Source: Desmospora profundinema (GTDB taxonomy: Bacteria; Bacillota; Bacilli; Thermoactinomycetales; DSM-45169). Taken from it: 64,000 bases of DNA. Below the pieces are notes generated by a model, which saw only the letters and a program-made list of their open reading frames with translations, had not been told where the DNA came from and searched no databases. Position 1 is the first letter of the stretch. Every line of letters starts with the position of its first letter. Shown piece by piece: positions 26,028-36,490 of the stretch. Made by a program: the position numbers and the translations under genes. Location of the stretch: assembly GCF_031454155.1 (NCBI RefSeq), contig NZ_JAVDQG010000002.1, positions 248,001 to 312,000 on the forward strand, written 5' to 3'.

Positions 26028-26851
26028 GTGTGCCTTCCTCCTCTGCGGAACATGTCGAGAATGATATTGGCCGTTTCTTCTACTGCCTTGTTGGAGACGT
26101 CGATGATGGGACAACCCACCCGCTTCATGACCTTCTCCGAATACTCCAATTCCTGCAGGATTCGTTCGATATTGGCGTAATTGGCCCTCGCGGTGAGGCC
26201 CAGGGACTTTAAGCGTTCCCGGCGAATCCCGTTCAATTGATCCGGTTCGATGGTCAATCCGATACACTTTTCTACCGGTAGCATGAACAACTCTTCCGGC
26301 GGTTCTACTTCCGGGACCAACGGAACGTTGGCCACTTTGAGCCGCTTATGAGCCAAGTACATCGACAAGGGAGTTTTCGACGTGCGGGAAACACCGATCA
26401 GTACCACGTCCGCCCGCAACAATCCGCGCGGATCGCGTCCGTCATCATACTTCACCGCAAATTCGATCGCTTCCACCTTGCGGAAATACTCATCGTCCAA
26501 GCGGCGGACCAATCCCGGTTCCCGCTTGGGTTCCCGACCGTAGAGGGTGGACAAGCCTTTTAGCATCGGCCCCATAATATCCACCACCTGCACACCCTGG
26601 CGATTCGCTTCATCCAGGAGAAAATCGTGTAGCTCGCTCACCACCATGGTAAACGCGATTATTCCATTTACCTCAGCAGCTGCCCGCACGGTTTCCTCAA
26701 TCGTTTTTTTGTCGTCCACATAAGGGATGCGGCGAATATCCGCCTGACTGCCATTAAATTGGCTGGAGGCAGCGCGAATCACGAATTCCGCCGTCTCCCC
26801 CACGGAGTCGGATAAAATAAAAATAACGGGTTGATTCGATGTACTAGTAAT
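26024..26851 (-). CDS. ppsR: PPDK regulatory protein (kinase/phosphotransferase, DUF299)
   Basis: Bifunctional serine/threonine kinase and Pi-dependent phosphorylase that inactivates and reactivates PPDK at the Thr beside its catalytic His. About 275 aa. Motifs: [15 protein letters not shown] at the N-terminus, [29 protein letters not shown], the P-loop-like [20 protein letters not shown], and [10 protein letters not shown]. The N-terminal SDS.GETAE strand is needed for the fold, yet no ATG, GTG or TTG precedes it in frame between the ccpN stop and the GTG of [16 protein letters not shown] site ends seven bases before an ATT at 26851, which I take as the start (product [13 protein letters not shown]...). 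An ATC three bases earlier is the alternative. The stop overlaps the ppdK start. Confidence 0.88.
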   Translation of the reverse strand: MTSTSNQPVIFILSDSVGETAEFVIRAASSQFNGSQADIRRIPYVDDKKTIEETVRAAAEVNGIIAFTMVVSELHDFLLDEANRQGVQVVDIMGPMLKGLSTLYGREPKREPGLVRRLDDEYFRKVEAIEFAVKYDDGRDPRGLLRADVVLIGVSRTSKTPLSMYLAHKRLKVANVPLVPEVEPPEELFMLPVEKCIGLTIEPDQLNGIRRERLKSLGLTARANYANIERILQELEYSEKVMKRVGCPIIDVSNKAVEETANIILDMFRRGGRHT

Positions 26852-26872
26852 GATTGATCCCTCCCTGGCATT

Positions 26873-27508
26873 TCAGACGGACTTACCTAGGCCCATCTCC
26901 ACAAATACTCTTGTAATCGTGGTTTTTGAAATCCTCCCCACCACTTCGAAATGATCGCTTTCCTCCCGCTCCTTAACGACCGGAAGGGAATCCACTTGGT
27001 TGCGGATCAGCTTGGCGGCTGCATCCAACAAGGATTCATCCAAGTGGCAGCTGACGATGTTGGGCATCCGGCTCATCACCACTCCGACCGGAATGTTCTG
27101 CAGGTCCTGGCTTCCCATCGAACTTTTCAACAGATCCTTGCGGGAAATCACTCCGGTGAGTATGCCCCCTTCTTTTACGACAAACAACGTCCCCACATCT
27201 TCCAGAAACATCGTGCAAATAGCGTCGTAGACCGATGTTTCCTCCTGGCAAACCGCCGGAACGGATTTATAATCGCGAACCATCAGCTTTCGAAAATGTT
27301 CACCCAGCAGTTGACTTCCTGTTTTACCAGAATAAAAGTACCCCACCCGTGGTCGTGCATCCAGGTAACCGGACATTGTCAGGATGGCAAGATCCGGACG
27401 TAAGGTGGCCCGGGTGAGGCTCAACCGCTCCGCGATCTGTTCACCGGTAATAGGGCCTTCATCTTTCACGATCCGCAAGATCATTTCCTGGCGCTCACTT
27501 AGCTCGAT
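26873..27508 (-). CDS. ccpN: CcpN-type HTH-CBS transcriptional regulator
   Basis: Repressor of gluconeogenic genes in Bacillus (CcpN/YqzB). An N-terminal winged helix (GPITGEQIAERLSLTRATLRPDLAILTMSGYL) is followed by RPRVGYFYSGK and two CBS domains (VYDAICTMFLEDVGTLFVVKEGGILTGVISRKDLL and the second near residue 140-200) that bind adenine nucleotides. About 211 aa. The conserved N-terminus IELSERQE lies upstream of the first ATG (27484). The only start with a properly spaced ribosome site (AAAGGAGG, nine bases) is an ATC at 27508. An internal start at ATG 27484 would leave 33 bases to the ribosome site. First gene of the ccpN-ppsR-ppdK operon. Confidence 0.9.
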   Translation of the reverse strand: MELSERQEMILRIVKDEGPITGEQIAERLSLTRATLRPDLAILTMSGYLDARPRVGYFYSGKTGSQLLGEHFRKLMVRDYKSVPAVCQEETSVYDAICTMFLEDVGTLFVVKEGGILTGVISRKDLLKSSMGSQDLQNIPVGVVMSRMPNIVSCHLDESLLDAAAKLIRNQVDSLPVVKEREESDHFEVVGRISKTTITRVFVEMGLGKSV

Positions 27509-27551
27509 TGTCGGACACCTCCTTTAGTACCTGCGATAAAGACCCGCTTAA

Positions 27552-27562
27552 TATGACATACT
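27552..27562. promoter_or_regulatory. possible CcpN operator upstream of ccpN
   Basis: TATGACATACT fits the CcpN consensus TRTGHYATAYW as I remember it from Bacillus subtilis work. It lies 44 bases upstream of the proposed ccpN start, so autoregulation is plausible. One 11-base match alone is weak. Confidence 0.4.
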
Positions 27563-27579
27563 GTAAGATAAAAATGATT

Positions 27580-27597
27580 ATATAGTATATACTATAT
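27580..27597. promoter_or_regulatory. perfect 18-base palindrome between divergent genes
   Basis: ATATAGTATATACTATAT is a perfect palindrome in the AT-rich space between ccpN and the TIM-barrel gene. It could be an operator for a dimeric regulator or simply overlapping -10 elements. Confidence 0.45.
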
Positions 27598-27738
27598 TCC
27601 GATTTCTATTTCTGCAACCTTTTTTCCGGCCCGTCTTTGCCAATTGTCGGTAACGGGTATACTGGACGTGACTCATTGTCAACCAGCCGAATTCTCTATA
27701 GAATGAGGAAGGAAGAAGTGGATTGGAGGAATCTACCC

Positions 27739-28656
27739 ATGTTGTTTTCCAACCCGATAACAGCACAGGCAGACGCCGAACTTCATCAGATGCGCCAGGT
27801 ACGCGACCAGGGTATTCATGACATTGAACTTCAACTGCCCAGCACACGCTACTCTCGCGAAGAACTATCAGACCTCTTTCAGATCACCCAAACCCGGCCT
27901 GTTGCATTCCGGGCACCGGAGAACATGCCCTTGGGAAAAGGCCCCATCAATCTGGAGGATTGGGAGTATTGGCTGGAAACCGCTGCTCTACTTTTTGAAG
28001 AGAGTCCTCATCGTTATTTCATCTGTCACGGGGCAGCGGTCACGTTAGGGGAAGTATTTGATTATCTGGATGCCCGTCCCCGGGATTTCAACGCTCTCCA
28101 TGATTACAAGACCCGGTATGTAGAAACGATCATCGACCAACTGAAACAACTGGAGGAAAAAGCCCGATCCCTCGACATCCGGTTGCTCATCGAAAATGCA
28201 CCCATGGGCGGTACGGAATATTTCGAACCCGGACGGGATCGAATCCACCCGGCTCTGCGTACTCCGCGTCACCTCCTCCGGATTGCGGAGGCAACCGGAA
28301 CCGGCATATGCCTCGACACCGCCCACGCCCGGATCACCTCCCACGTACTTTCCTATATGCATCGTTCCCGCAGCTTGTTCGCGGCGGCCACGGAGAAGGA
28401 GATTTTAAACGCAACCCGGACTTGGATACAGTTCTACGAACAAGTATCCAACCGAACCTCCCTCGTGCGCCTTTCTTTTGCCATCAGCTGGGGAGACACC
28501 GACACCACCCATCATGTCCCCTTCCCTGAAGGCGCTTATCCGGAGCTGTTGGACTTTGCCGATCAGGTCGACCCCAATCTCCCCATCATCCTCCCCGTTA
28601 ACAAGAACCAGCTGAAAGAGATGGCGGAACCGCTCTTGCGGTTAAAAAAGCGATAA
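27739..28656 (+). CDS. TIM-barrel sugar isomerase/epimerase-like protein
   Basis: About 305 aa. The pattern of alternating strands and helices, with IELQLP, RYFICHGAAV, IRLLIENAPM, TGICLDTAHA (Asp and His typical of a metal site) and VRLSFAISWGD (His is replaced here), fits the xylose isomerase-like (AP endonuclease 2) superfamily. It starts at ATG 27739 with TTGGAGGAATC upstream. It stands alone on the plus strand, divergent from ccpN, with its own terminator. Because one expected ligand near LVRLSF is unclear, activity and substrate are unknown. It could be a sugar-phosphate epimerase or an endonuclease IV-like hydrolase. Confidence 0.65.
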   Translation: MLFSNPITAQADAELHQMRQVRDQGIHDIELQLPSTRYSREELSDLFQITQTRPVAFRAPENMPLGKGPINLEDWEYWLETAALLFEESPHRYFICHGAAVTLGEVFDYLDARPRDFNALHDYKTRYVETIIDQLKQLEEKARSLDIRLLIENAPMGGTEYFEPGRDRIHPALRTPRHLLRIAEATGTGICLDTAHARITSHVLSYMHRSRSLFAAATEKEILNATRTWIQFYEQVSNRTSLVRLSFAISWGDTDTTHHVPFPEGAYPELLDFADQVDPNLPIILPVNKNQLKEMAEPLLRLKKR

Positions 28657-28667
28657 GGGTTTGAAAC

Positions 28668-28699
28668 AAAAACAGCCCCGTCTTAGGGGCTGTTTTACT
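28668..28699 (+). terminator. terminator of the TIM-barrel gene
   Basis: AAAACAGCCCC/GGGGCTGTTTT stem with a six-base loop, ending in TTTTACTTT. It is close behind the stop codon. Confidence 0.88.
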
Positions 28700-28732
28700 T
28701 TAGTCTGATCTTTTTTTGGGTGGGAACATCGT

Positions 28733-28894
28733 TCAATCATCTTTCTTAGACGACTTTATGTGCTTCTTATAGAACAGTGACGCCGCAAAGTATACAATTG
28801 CGACCTTCCCGACAAACACCAAGAATTCGATCAACGGTATTAAAATGGATCCCCAAATGCGTATTTGATCTACATCATTGTCCCCAAAAAACAT
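28733..28894 (-). CDS. small single-pass membrane protein, 53 aa
   Basis: A 53-aa product beginning MFFGDNDVDQIRIWG, with one long hydrophobic segment (SILIPLIEFLVFVGKVAIVYFAASLFY) and a lysine-rich cytoplasmic tail (KKHIKSSKKDD). ATG 28894 has GGGAGAGG eight bases upstream. No family is recognised. It lies in an AT-rich islet together with a broken secreted-protein gene, both unlike the GC-rich neighbours. Confidence 0.55.
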   Translation of the reverse strand: MFFGDNDVDQIRIWGSILIPLIEFLVFVGKVAIVYFAASLFYKKHIKSSKKDD

Positions 28895-28959
28895 AAAAAG
28901 ACCCTCTCCCTTTTCGATGAAAATGGTCAACATTAGACAAATAGTATATTAAGAATGGA

Positions 28960-29285
28960 TTGTACTTTAAAAGTATAACATTACAAGGGAATATCGCGAA
29001 ACACTTTGTAGTGATTTTGATGATTTCGACTGTAGTTTTTGCGTTTCCGCTTAGCGCCTTTGCCGAAGAGAAAGATGTGACTAAAATCGCCCCTGAAATG
29101 CTTGAAGAAATCAACCTCAATATTGATCCGGTGCAAAATCGTTACCGCGACGGATCTGTAAAATATAAGAAAACCGAGTGGTTCCTATGGGTCTTAGTTT
29201 TACAAGGCCATTGACTTATAACAGGCAAGGCCAATATATTATTTTAAATATGCAAACCATCAGAATTGATCCGTTACATCAATAA
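28960..29285 (+). pseudogene. remnant of a small secreted protein gene, probably frameshifted
   Basis: The first frame (TTG 28960) gives a signal peptide (HFVVILMISTVVFAFPLSAFAEE) and a charged stretch (DVTKIAPEMLEEINLNIDPV QNRYRDGS), then drifts into an unlikely tail ending at 29214. The +1 neighbouring frame continues from ATG 29187 (MGLSFTRPLTYNRQGQYIIL...) to a stop at 29285, so a single-base shift near 29185 would join them. No good ribosome site is seen. The composition is AT-rich. It could be a decayed acquired gene or two tiny peptides. Confidence 0.4.
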
Positions 29286-29321
29286 GCTTAAGCGCACGTA
29301 ATGTGTTACGGACTGGTATTT

Positions 29322-29356
29322 AAAAAGACCGTCCCAGCTAGGGGACGGTCTTTTTA
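29322..29356. terminator. bidirectional terminator after glyS
   Basis: AAAAAGACCGTCCC/GGGACGGTCTTTTT with a short CTAG-type loop and T runs on both strands. It ends glyS on the minus strand. Confidence 0.88.
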
Positions 29357-29362
29357 TAACGA

Positions 29363-31453
29363 TCAGGAAGCGAACACCAATTGATTGAAAGCGGCGAAGC
29401 GGCCGACCAGCGCATCGATTTCCCGCAGCAGGGCCAGACGGTTCCGACGGACCGCTTCGTCATCGGCCATGACCAGCACTTCTTCGAAAAAGGCATGGAT
29501 GGATGGTGCCAACGCACTCAACGCATCCAACATGCGATCCGTATCACGGGCGGTCAACGCGGTTTCAAAGCTCTCTCGCGTCTCTTGAACCGCATTCCAC
29601 AAATCATGCTCTGCCTGACTCTCAAACCGTTCCCGGTCAACCGGAGCCCCGTCTGTATCCTTCTTGGCCAGATTGGCGGCACGGCTGAATCCTTCCACCA
29701 CCGATTTGAATGCCTCCGCATCCACCCGAGCCGCCAGGGTGCGGGCCTTGTCCAATACCAGTTTCGGCTGGTCCGTCCCCGCGGCCAACACGGCATCGAT
29801 AATATCATAACGAATTCCCGCTTCTTGCAGCATGGCTTTGATCCGTAAACGGAAAAAGGTGTCCAATTCTTCCTGCACTTCGTCAAGAGATCGTTTCACC
29901 CAGCCATCATCGGCCAGCCGTTTCAACGTGAGTCCGGTCAACTCGGACAGCGGCAAGGCACTCCATCCCCGACCGGTCAAAATCTGTACGGCACCGGCAG
30001 CCCGGCGGCGCAAGCCGTAAGGATCCTGGGAACCTGTCGGTTGGATTCCAATGGCGAAAGCGGATACCACCGCATCGATTTTATCAGCCAAGCTGATCAA
30101 CGCACCCGCCGTTCCTTGAGGCAAACGATCACCGGCAGCCCGGGGATAGTGATGCTCCTCGATGGCATCGGCCACCGCCTCATCCTCGCCTGCTTTCAAT
30201 GCATAGTCCCGACCCATCAGCCCGCTCAGTTCGGGAAACTCATACACCATCTGTGTGGATAAGTCAAATTTGCAAATCTCCGCCGCCCGCAAGAGAGTCT
30301 GAATGTCCGTGTCGGGGAGTTGCAAGCGGCCAGCCATCTCCTGTACCGATGCCCGAATCCTCCTCACCTGATCTCCGATGGTACCGAGATCTTCATAATA
30401 GACCACTTGGTCCAACTTTTCCACCGCGGTCGCAATCGGCAGCTTTTGGTCTTCTTCATAGAAGAAACGGGCATCCGCCAAACGGGCGGAAAGCACCTTT
30501 TCATTCCCTCTGGCTACAGTGGAGAGGGCATGATCGTTTCCATTGCGTACCGTTACAAAATAAGGCAGCAGCTGACCATCCGCCCCTTCCACCGGGAAGT
30601 AGCGCTGATGCTCCCGCATGGTGGTGATCAACACAGCTGGAGGCAATTTTAGATAAGCTTCATCAAAACGTCCATACAAGGCGGTCGGTGTTTCCACCAG
30701 ATAAGTGACTTCATCCAGCAATTCAGGATCCACAGGAATGGTCCAGCCATGCTGCTCCTCCAACTGCTTCAGTTGCGAGCGGATCATCTCCCGTCGTTCC
30801 TCGGCGTCGACGATCACGTGCTGTTGACGCAGGGTTTCCATATAGGAAGCAGGACTTTCCAAAACGGTACGGGAACCTAAGAAGCGGTGTCCACGGGTTT
30901 CCCGGCCGGCAGTCACCCCTGCCCAGGCCAAGGGTACCTCCTCATTCCCCCATAGACAAACCATCCATCGTACGGGCCGGATAAAGCGGGTGCGACGGCT
31001 CCCCCAACGCATCGCTTTTGGAAAATGGATCCCGTCCAGCACCGTCGGCAATTCTTCCTCCATCAACCGGATGGTCGGTTTGCCCTGCTCCTGCTTTCGG
31101 GCAAACACATACGTTTCCCCTTTATGTTCTTTCAATACGAGGGCAGTCACATCTACCCCTTGTTTACGCGCAAACCCCTCCGCGGCCTTGGTCCAATTTC
31201 CATCCCCATCCTGTGCGATTCGCTGGGCGGGACCGCGAACTTCCTCCGACACATCCTCCTGTTGGTCGGCGACTCCCTTTATCAGCAGTGTGAGCCGACG
31301 GGGAGTCGCCCAAGCGTTCACTTCACCGTGAGAGATGCGATTCTCCTTCAGCCAAGTGAGCGTTTTCTCCTTCAGCTGTTTCAATCCGCCCTCCACGAAA
31401 CGGGCCGGAATCTCTTCACACCCGATCTCCAACAACCAATCCCGTTCAGGCAT
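29363..31453 (-). CDS. glyS: glycyl-tRNA synthetase beta subunit
   Basis: Large subunit of the alpha2-beta2 glycyl-tRNA synthetase, which binds tRNA-Gly. 696 aa, full length. The N-terminus ([23 protein letters not shown]) and the central HD-like core ([55 protein letters not shown]) are characteristic. The C-terminal part is the anticodon-binding helical domain. It overlaps glyQ by eight bases, which implies translational coupling. Under control of the T-box at 32345-32592. Confidence 0.97.
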   Translation of the reverse strand: MPERDWLLEIGCEEIPARFVEGGLKQLKEKTLTWLKENRISHGEVNAWATPRRLTLLIKGVADQQEDVSEEVRGPAQRIAQDGDGNWTKAAEGFARKQGVDVTALVLKEHKGETYVFARKQEQGKPTIRLMEEELPTVLDGIHFPKAMRWGSRRTRFIRPVRWMVCLWGNEEVPLAWAGVTAGRETRGHRFLGSRTVLESPASYMETLRQQHVIVDAEERREMIRSQLKQLEEQHGWTIPVDPELLDEVTYLVETPTALYGRFDEAYLKLPPAVLITTMREHQRYFPVEGADGQLLPYFVTVRNGNDHALSTVARGNEKVLSARLADARFFYEEDQKLPIATAVEKLDQVVYYEDLGTIGDQVRRIRASVQEMAGRLQLPDTDIQTLLRAAEICKFDLSTQMVYEFPELSGLMGRDYALKAGEDEAVADAIEEHHYPRAAGDRLPQGTAGALISLADKIDAVVSAFAIGIQPTGSQDPYGLRRRAAGAVQILTGRGWSALPLSELTGLTLKRLADDGWVKRSLDEVQEELDTFFRLRIKAMLQEAGIRYDIIDAVLAAGTDQPKLVLDKARTLAARVDAEAFKSVVEGFSRAANLAKKDTDGAPVDRERFESQAEHDLWNAVQETRESFETALTARDTDRMLDALSALAPSIHAFFEEVLVMADDEAVRRNRLALLREIDALVGRFAAFNQLVFAS

Positions 31454-32327
31454 GGGCGTTCCCTCCCTTGTTCAGCAGCGGAAAACCGAGTCGTTCCCGC
31501 TCATTCACATATGTTTTGGCACAACGGCGGGCCAATGCGCGCACGCGTCCCAGATAGCCGGTCCGCTCCGTCACGCTGATGGCGCCCCGGGCATCCAACA
31601 AGTTAAACGTGTGCGAACACTTCAGGATATAATCATAGGCGGCAAACACCAGGCTTTCTTCCAATGCCCGGCCGGCCTCTTCTTCATACTCATCAAACCA
31701 CCGGAACAGTTTTGCGCTGTCGGAAATCTCGAAGGAGTACTTGGAATGCTCGTACTCCGGTTGTTTGAAGATATCTCCGTAGGTGACGCCACGGACCCAG
31801 CTGAGGTCGTAGATGTTTTCTTTATCCTGGATATAGGAAGCCAAACGCTCCAAACCATAGGTGATTTCCACGGATACAGGATCGGCTTCCAACCCGCCGA
31901 TCTGCTGGAAATAGGTAAACTGGGTGATCTCCATCCCGTCCAGCCACACCTCCCAGCCCAAACCGGCCGCTCCCATCGCGGGATTTTCCCAATTGTCTTC
32001 CACAAAGCGAATATCATGCTCCAAGGGGTTGACCCCCAGCTCTTTGAGGCTGTCCAGATACACTTCCTGGATGTCGTCCGGCGAAGGCTTCATAATCACC
32101 TGAAACTGATGATGCTGATACACTCGATTGGGATTTTCGCCATAGCGTCCGTCGGCCGGGCGGCGGGAAGGCTCCACATAGGCCACATTCCACGGTTCCG
32201 GGCCCAGTGAGCGCAAAAAAGTCATCGGGTTCATTGTGCCTGCTCCCTTTTCCACATCGTAGGGTTGAGCCAGCACGCATCCTCTGGAACTCCAAAACGC
32301 TTGCAACTTCAAAATAATCGATTGCAT
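31446..32327 (-). CDS. glyQ: glycyl-tRNA synthetase alpha subunit
   Basis: Catalytic (aminoacylation) subunit of the bacterial-type glycyl-tRNA synthetase, about 293 aa. Hallmarks: [57 protein letters not shown], and [17 protein letters not shown]. The likely start is ATG 32327, with GGGGGAG upstream; GTG 32342 lies within that site. Together with glyS it follows a glycine T-box leader. Confidence 0.97.
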   Translation of the reverse strand: MQSIILKLQAFWSSRGCVLAQPYDVEKGAGTMNPMTFLRSLGPEPWNVAYVEPSRRPADGRYGENPNRVYQHHQFQVIMKPSPDDIQEVYLDSLKELGVNPLEHDIRFVEDNWENPAMGAAGLGWEVWLDGMEITQFTYFQQIGGLEADPVSVEITYGLERLASYIQDKENIYDLSWVRGVTYGDIFKQPEYEHSKYSFEISDSAKLFRWFDEYEEEAGRALEESLVFAAYDYILKCSHTFNLLDARGAISVTERTGYLGRVRALARRCAKTYVNERERLGFPLLNKGGNAHA

Positions 32328-32344
32328 ATTCATCTCCCCCACCT

Positions 32345-32592
32345 CCAGACAAATAAAAAAACCTCTTCCATCTCCTGTGAAAGCGACCCGCTTCCATAGG
32401 GACGGGAGGGTTCCCGCGGTTCCACCCTATTTGACCCGGCAAAAGCCGAATCCACTCCATTACATAAGCGCTCCAGACCGCCTTTCACCGGGTTTGTGAC
32501 CGGGCTTGCACCTTCCCCGGCTCGCTGATGTCCACAAAGGACCGGTTACTCTCTTCCATCATTGCGCCTTTATCATTCCATTACATAGATCA
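32345..32592 (-). promoter_or_regulatory. glycine T-box riboswitch leader of glyQS
   Basis: On the minus strand the leader contains GAGAGTAACC at the base of stem I, the AGGTGCAAGCC loop and GTGAAAGGCGGTC, whose GGC matches the glycine specifier position. It also has the antiterminator box AGGGTGGAACCGCGGGAACC, which pairs with the NCCA end of uncharged tRNA. A GC-rich terminator stem ending in AGAGGTTTTTTT follows just before glyQ. Uncharged tRNA-Gly would stabilise the antiterminator and switch on glyQS. Confidence 0.93.
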
Positions 32593-32622
32593 TATATACC
32601 AAAAACCGAAGCGCGTTGTCAA
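32593..32622 (-). promoter_or_regulatory. sigma-A promoter of the glyQS T-box leader
   Basis: TTGACA (32622-32617) and TATATA (32598-32593) with an 18-base spacer, immediately upstream of the T-box and abutting the recO stop codon. Confidence 0.7.
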
Positions 32623-33381
32623 TCATTTCTTTTCATCTTGCCAATCCCGTTTCATCCGTTCCAAAAAACCTCTTGATTTAAGGGGAACTCCCACGTGTTC
32701 ATCGATGAATGCCCGAGTGATGCGTTCCAGTTGGGACCGGGTCTCTCGCTTCAGGTCCACCTGTCCTACCCGGTCCGGAGACACCCGCTGCAACAATTTC
32801 AACACACGTGCGGTTGCCGAAGTGATCGGGATCGCCCGTTTATCCCTGTAAACACAGTCCAAACACAAAAATCCCCCCGACGCCACACTGAATGAAACCG
32901 GTTGATCCACCGCTCCGCAGTGGACGCACCCATCCAGACGGGGACGATATCCCCCCGCTTCCAATACCTTCAACTCAAAGATATGGGTGAGGATGTCGGG
33001 GTCCGCTCCCTCTTCCAGCATATCCAAGGTCGTCTCCAACTGGGAAAAAAGCGCAGGCTGTACCTGGCGCTCTTCCGTCAGTTTGTCCAATAATTCCGTG
33101 ATGTATGCCGCTACCGCCGTCAACAGAAGGTCCGAGCGCAACCCGTACCGCGAACGCTGGATTTCCGCCTGAGACAGGGTAGCCATCCCTGAGCCGGTGT
33201 AACACAGATACCAACCGGAGGTAAAAGGCTGGGTCGCTGCACTTAAACGGCTTTTGGGCTTTTTGGCCCCGCGGGCCATTGCCGCCATTTTTCCTTGCTC
33301 TCGTGTAAACAAGGTAACAACCTGATGGCTTTCCCCATAGTCCCGGGCCCGGATTACAATCCCCTCGCATTTTACCAACAT
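32623..33381 (-). CDS. recO: DNA repair protein RecO
   Basis: Recombination mediator that loads RecA with RecF and RecR. About 252 aa. An N-terminal OB fold (KCEGIVIRARDYGESHQVVTLFTREQGKMAAMARGAKKPKSRL) is followed by a helical domain and a zinc finger (CVHCGA ... GGFLCLDC). The start at ATG 33381 lies ten bases after the yqzL stop and is served by the GGAGGGCTG region that overlaps it. Part of the era-yqzL-recO group. Confidence 0.94.
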   Translation of the reverse strand: MLVKCEGIVIRARDYGESHQVVTLFTREQGKMAAMARGAKKPKSRLSAATQPFTSGWYLCYTGSGMATLSQAEIQRSRYGLRSDLLLTAVAAYITELLDKLTEERQVQPALFSQLETTLDMLEEGADPDILTHIFELKVLEAGGYRPRLDGCVHCGAVDQPVSFSVASGGFLCLDCVYRDKRAIPITSATARVLKLLQRVSPDRVGQVDLKRETRSQLERITRAFIDEHVGVPLKSRGFLERMKRDWQDEKK

Positions 33382-33391
33382 GGATTTTTCG

Positions 33392-33529
33392 TCAGCCCTC
33401 CGCCTTCGCTTCCGGTTCCCGTTTTCCTCCTTGATCACGCTTGCTGGTGTGCATGGTGGTGTCCTTGTACAAGAGATATGCATCAATGCTGCCCGTCACA
33501 GTGAAACAGTTCCACGAAAAGTCACGCAA
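33392..33529 (-). CDS. yqzL: YqzL-like small protein
   Basis: A 45-aa protein from TTG 33529 (MRDFSWNCFTVTGSIDAYLL YKDTT...). The pattern DFSW..F..TG.IDAYLLYK is that of the YqzL proteins found between era and recO throughout the Bacillales. GGGAGG lies 11 bases upstream of the TTG. The C-terminal half is basic and disordered. Function is unknown. It is too short to be found easily, but its place and motif make it convincing. Confidence 0.85.
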   Translation of the reverse strand: MRDFSWNCFTVTGSIDAYLLYKDTTMHTSKRDQGGKREPEAKAEG

Positions 33530-33644
33530 AACGGCACCAGCCTCCCTGTAGACGAATGTCTTTCTTATCCTCTATCGGTTAGGATGGCCTGTGACGACAG
33601 GAGTATAACCGGAAACGGACCGATAAGTTTTTCCAACCTATTTT

Positions 33645-33693
33645 CTTGGGCAAAGCCCCCTACAATTGTCGTCCTTGAAAAGGGCGAAAATTA
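33645..33693 (+). repeat. family C repeat, copy 1
   Basis: GGGCAAAGCCCCCTACAATTG then TCGTCCTTGAAAAGGGCG. It is closely related to 42660-42705 and more distantly to 45140-45185. It lies in the 250-base gap between yqzL and era, in which I see nothing else. Confidence 0.7.
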
Positions 33694-33782
33694 AATGGCC
33701 AAACAGAACCGAGCCCTACTGTTGTACGGATAAGATCGCAGACAGCCCGCCAGCCCGACCGGTCTCCCACGCAAATAAATGC

Positions 33783-35763
<1,981 letters not shown>

Positions 35764-35787
35764 CCCTTGTGTCGGACCCCTTTCCGG

Positions 35788-36480
35788 TTACATCATCAAT
35801 TGGAAACCAATACAAGCCACTACAATTCCTAACATCATCCCCAGAAGCACAGGTTTTTTCCGAGTCTTGATCCGCAGACGTGTTCCAACCAGCAACGCTG
35901 TTAAAAATAATACCAGTAAGGTGATTAACAAATGTGCCGTCATTAAGACCAGCGAGGTAGCGATGCAACTGGCCAGCGAGGTGGTCATACTGGGCTCAAG
36001 GTCGGGACGCTCCAACCGGTGCATCGCACTTTTTAAAATCAATGTTAAGAAGAAGTCGAAGGTGATCAACGCAGCCAATCCGATGTTGGGAGGATAGGGG
36101 GCTTGCTCAAACGTATGAAAAGTAAAAAACGCCAGGTAAGGATAAAAAATGCTGATCCCCACCACCACCGCCAGTCCCGCACACAACAACACCGCCCCCG
36201 CAGCCACATCCTTCGCCACTTTTGCCAATGGATGAAACTCGGGAGAGACCATATCGACGACCGCTTCCACCGCCGTGTTGAACAATTCGGCCACCAACAC
36301 CAGCAGAATGCAGATAAAGAGGAGTAATACCTCCACCTTGCTGAGCGGTAGATAGAGAGCCAGCAGCAACACGGCCAAAGCGGCGGTAAAATGAACCCGC
36401 ATGTTGCGTTGGCTGACCAAGGTATATTTCAACCCTTCCAACGCGAACCGAAAGCTGTGGAGCACTTTGGACCACCACAT
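35788..36480 (-). CDS. dgkA: undecaprenol/diacylglycerol kinase fused to a degenerate PAP2-like domain
   Basis: Residues 1-115 are a complete DgkA-type lipid kinase: RFALEGLKYTLVSQRNMRVHF, three membrane helices, and ELFNTAVEAVVDMVSPEFHPLAKVAKDVAAGAV with the catalytic Glu/Asn. In Bacillales this enzyme phosphorylates undecaprenol for wall synthesis. Residues 130-230 add four more hydrophobic segments whose spacing resembles a PAP2 phosphatase: KSAMHRLERP for KX6RP, EPSMTTSLA for the PSGH motif, and TRLRIKTRKKPVLLG for SRX5HX3D. The histidines and the aspartate are missing, so it is probably catalytically dead. Normal DgkA is about 120 aa. Confidence 0.85.
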   Translation of the reverse strand: MWWSKVLHSFRFALEGLKYTLVSQRNMRVHFTAALAVLLLALYLPLSKVEVLLLFICILLVLVAELFNTAVEAVVDMVSPEFHPLAKVAKDVAAGAVLLCAGLAVVVGISIFYPYLAFFTFHTFEQAPYPPNIGLAALITFDFFLTLILKSAMHRLERPDLEPSMTTSLASCIATSLVLMTAHLLITLLVLFLTALLVGTRLRIKTRKKPVLLGMMLGIVVACIGFQLMM

Positions 36481-36490
36481 GGAGGGATTC

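Noticed and set aside
26024-26803. GTG 26803 as the ppsR start
   Set aside because: It would delete the conserved first strand (VIFILSDS), and no ribosome site precedes it. An ATT with a perfect site lies 48 bases upstream.
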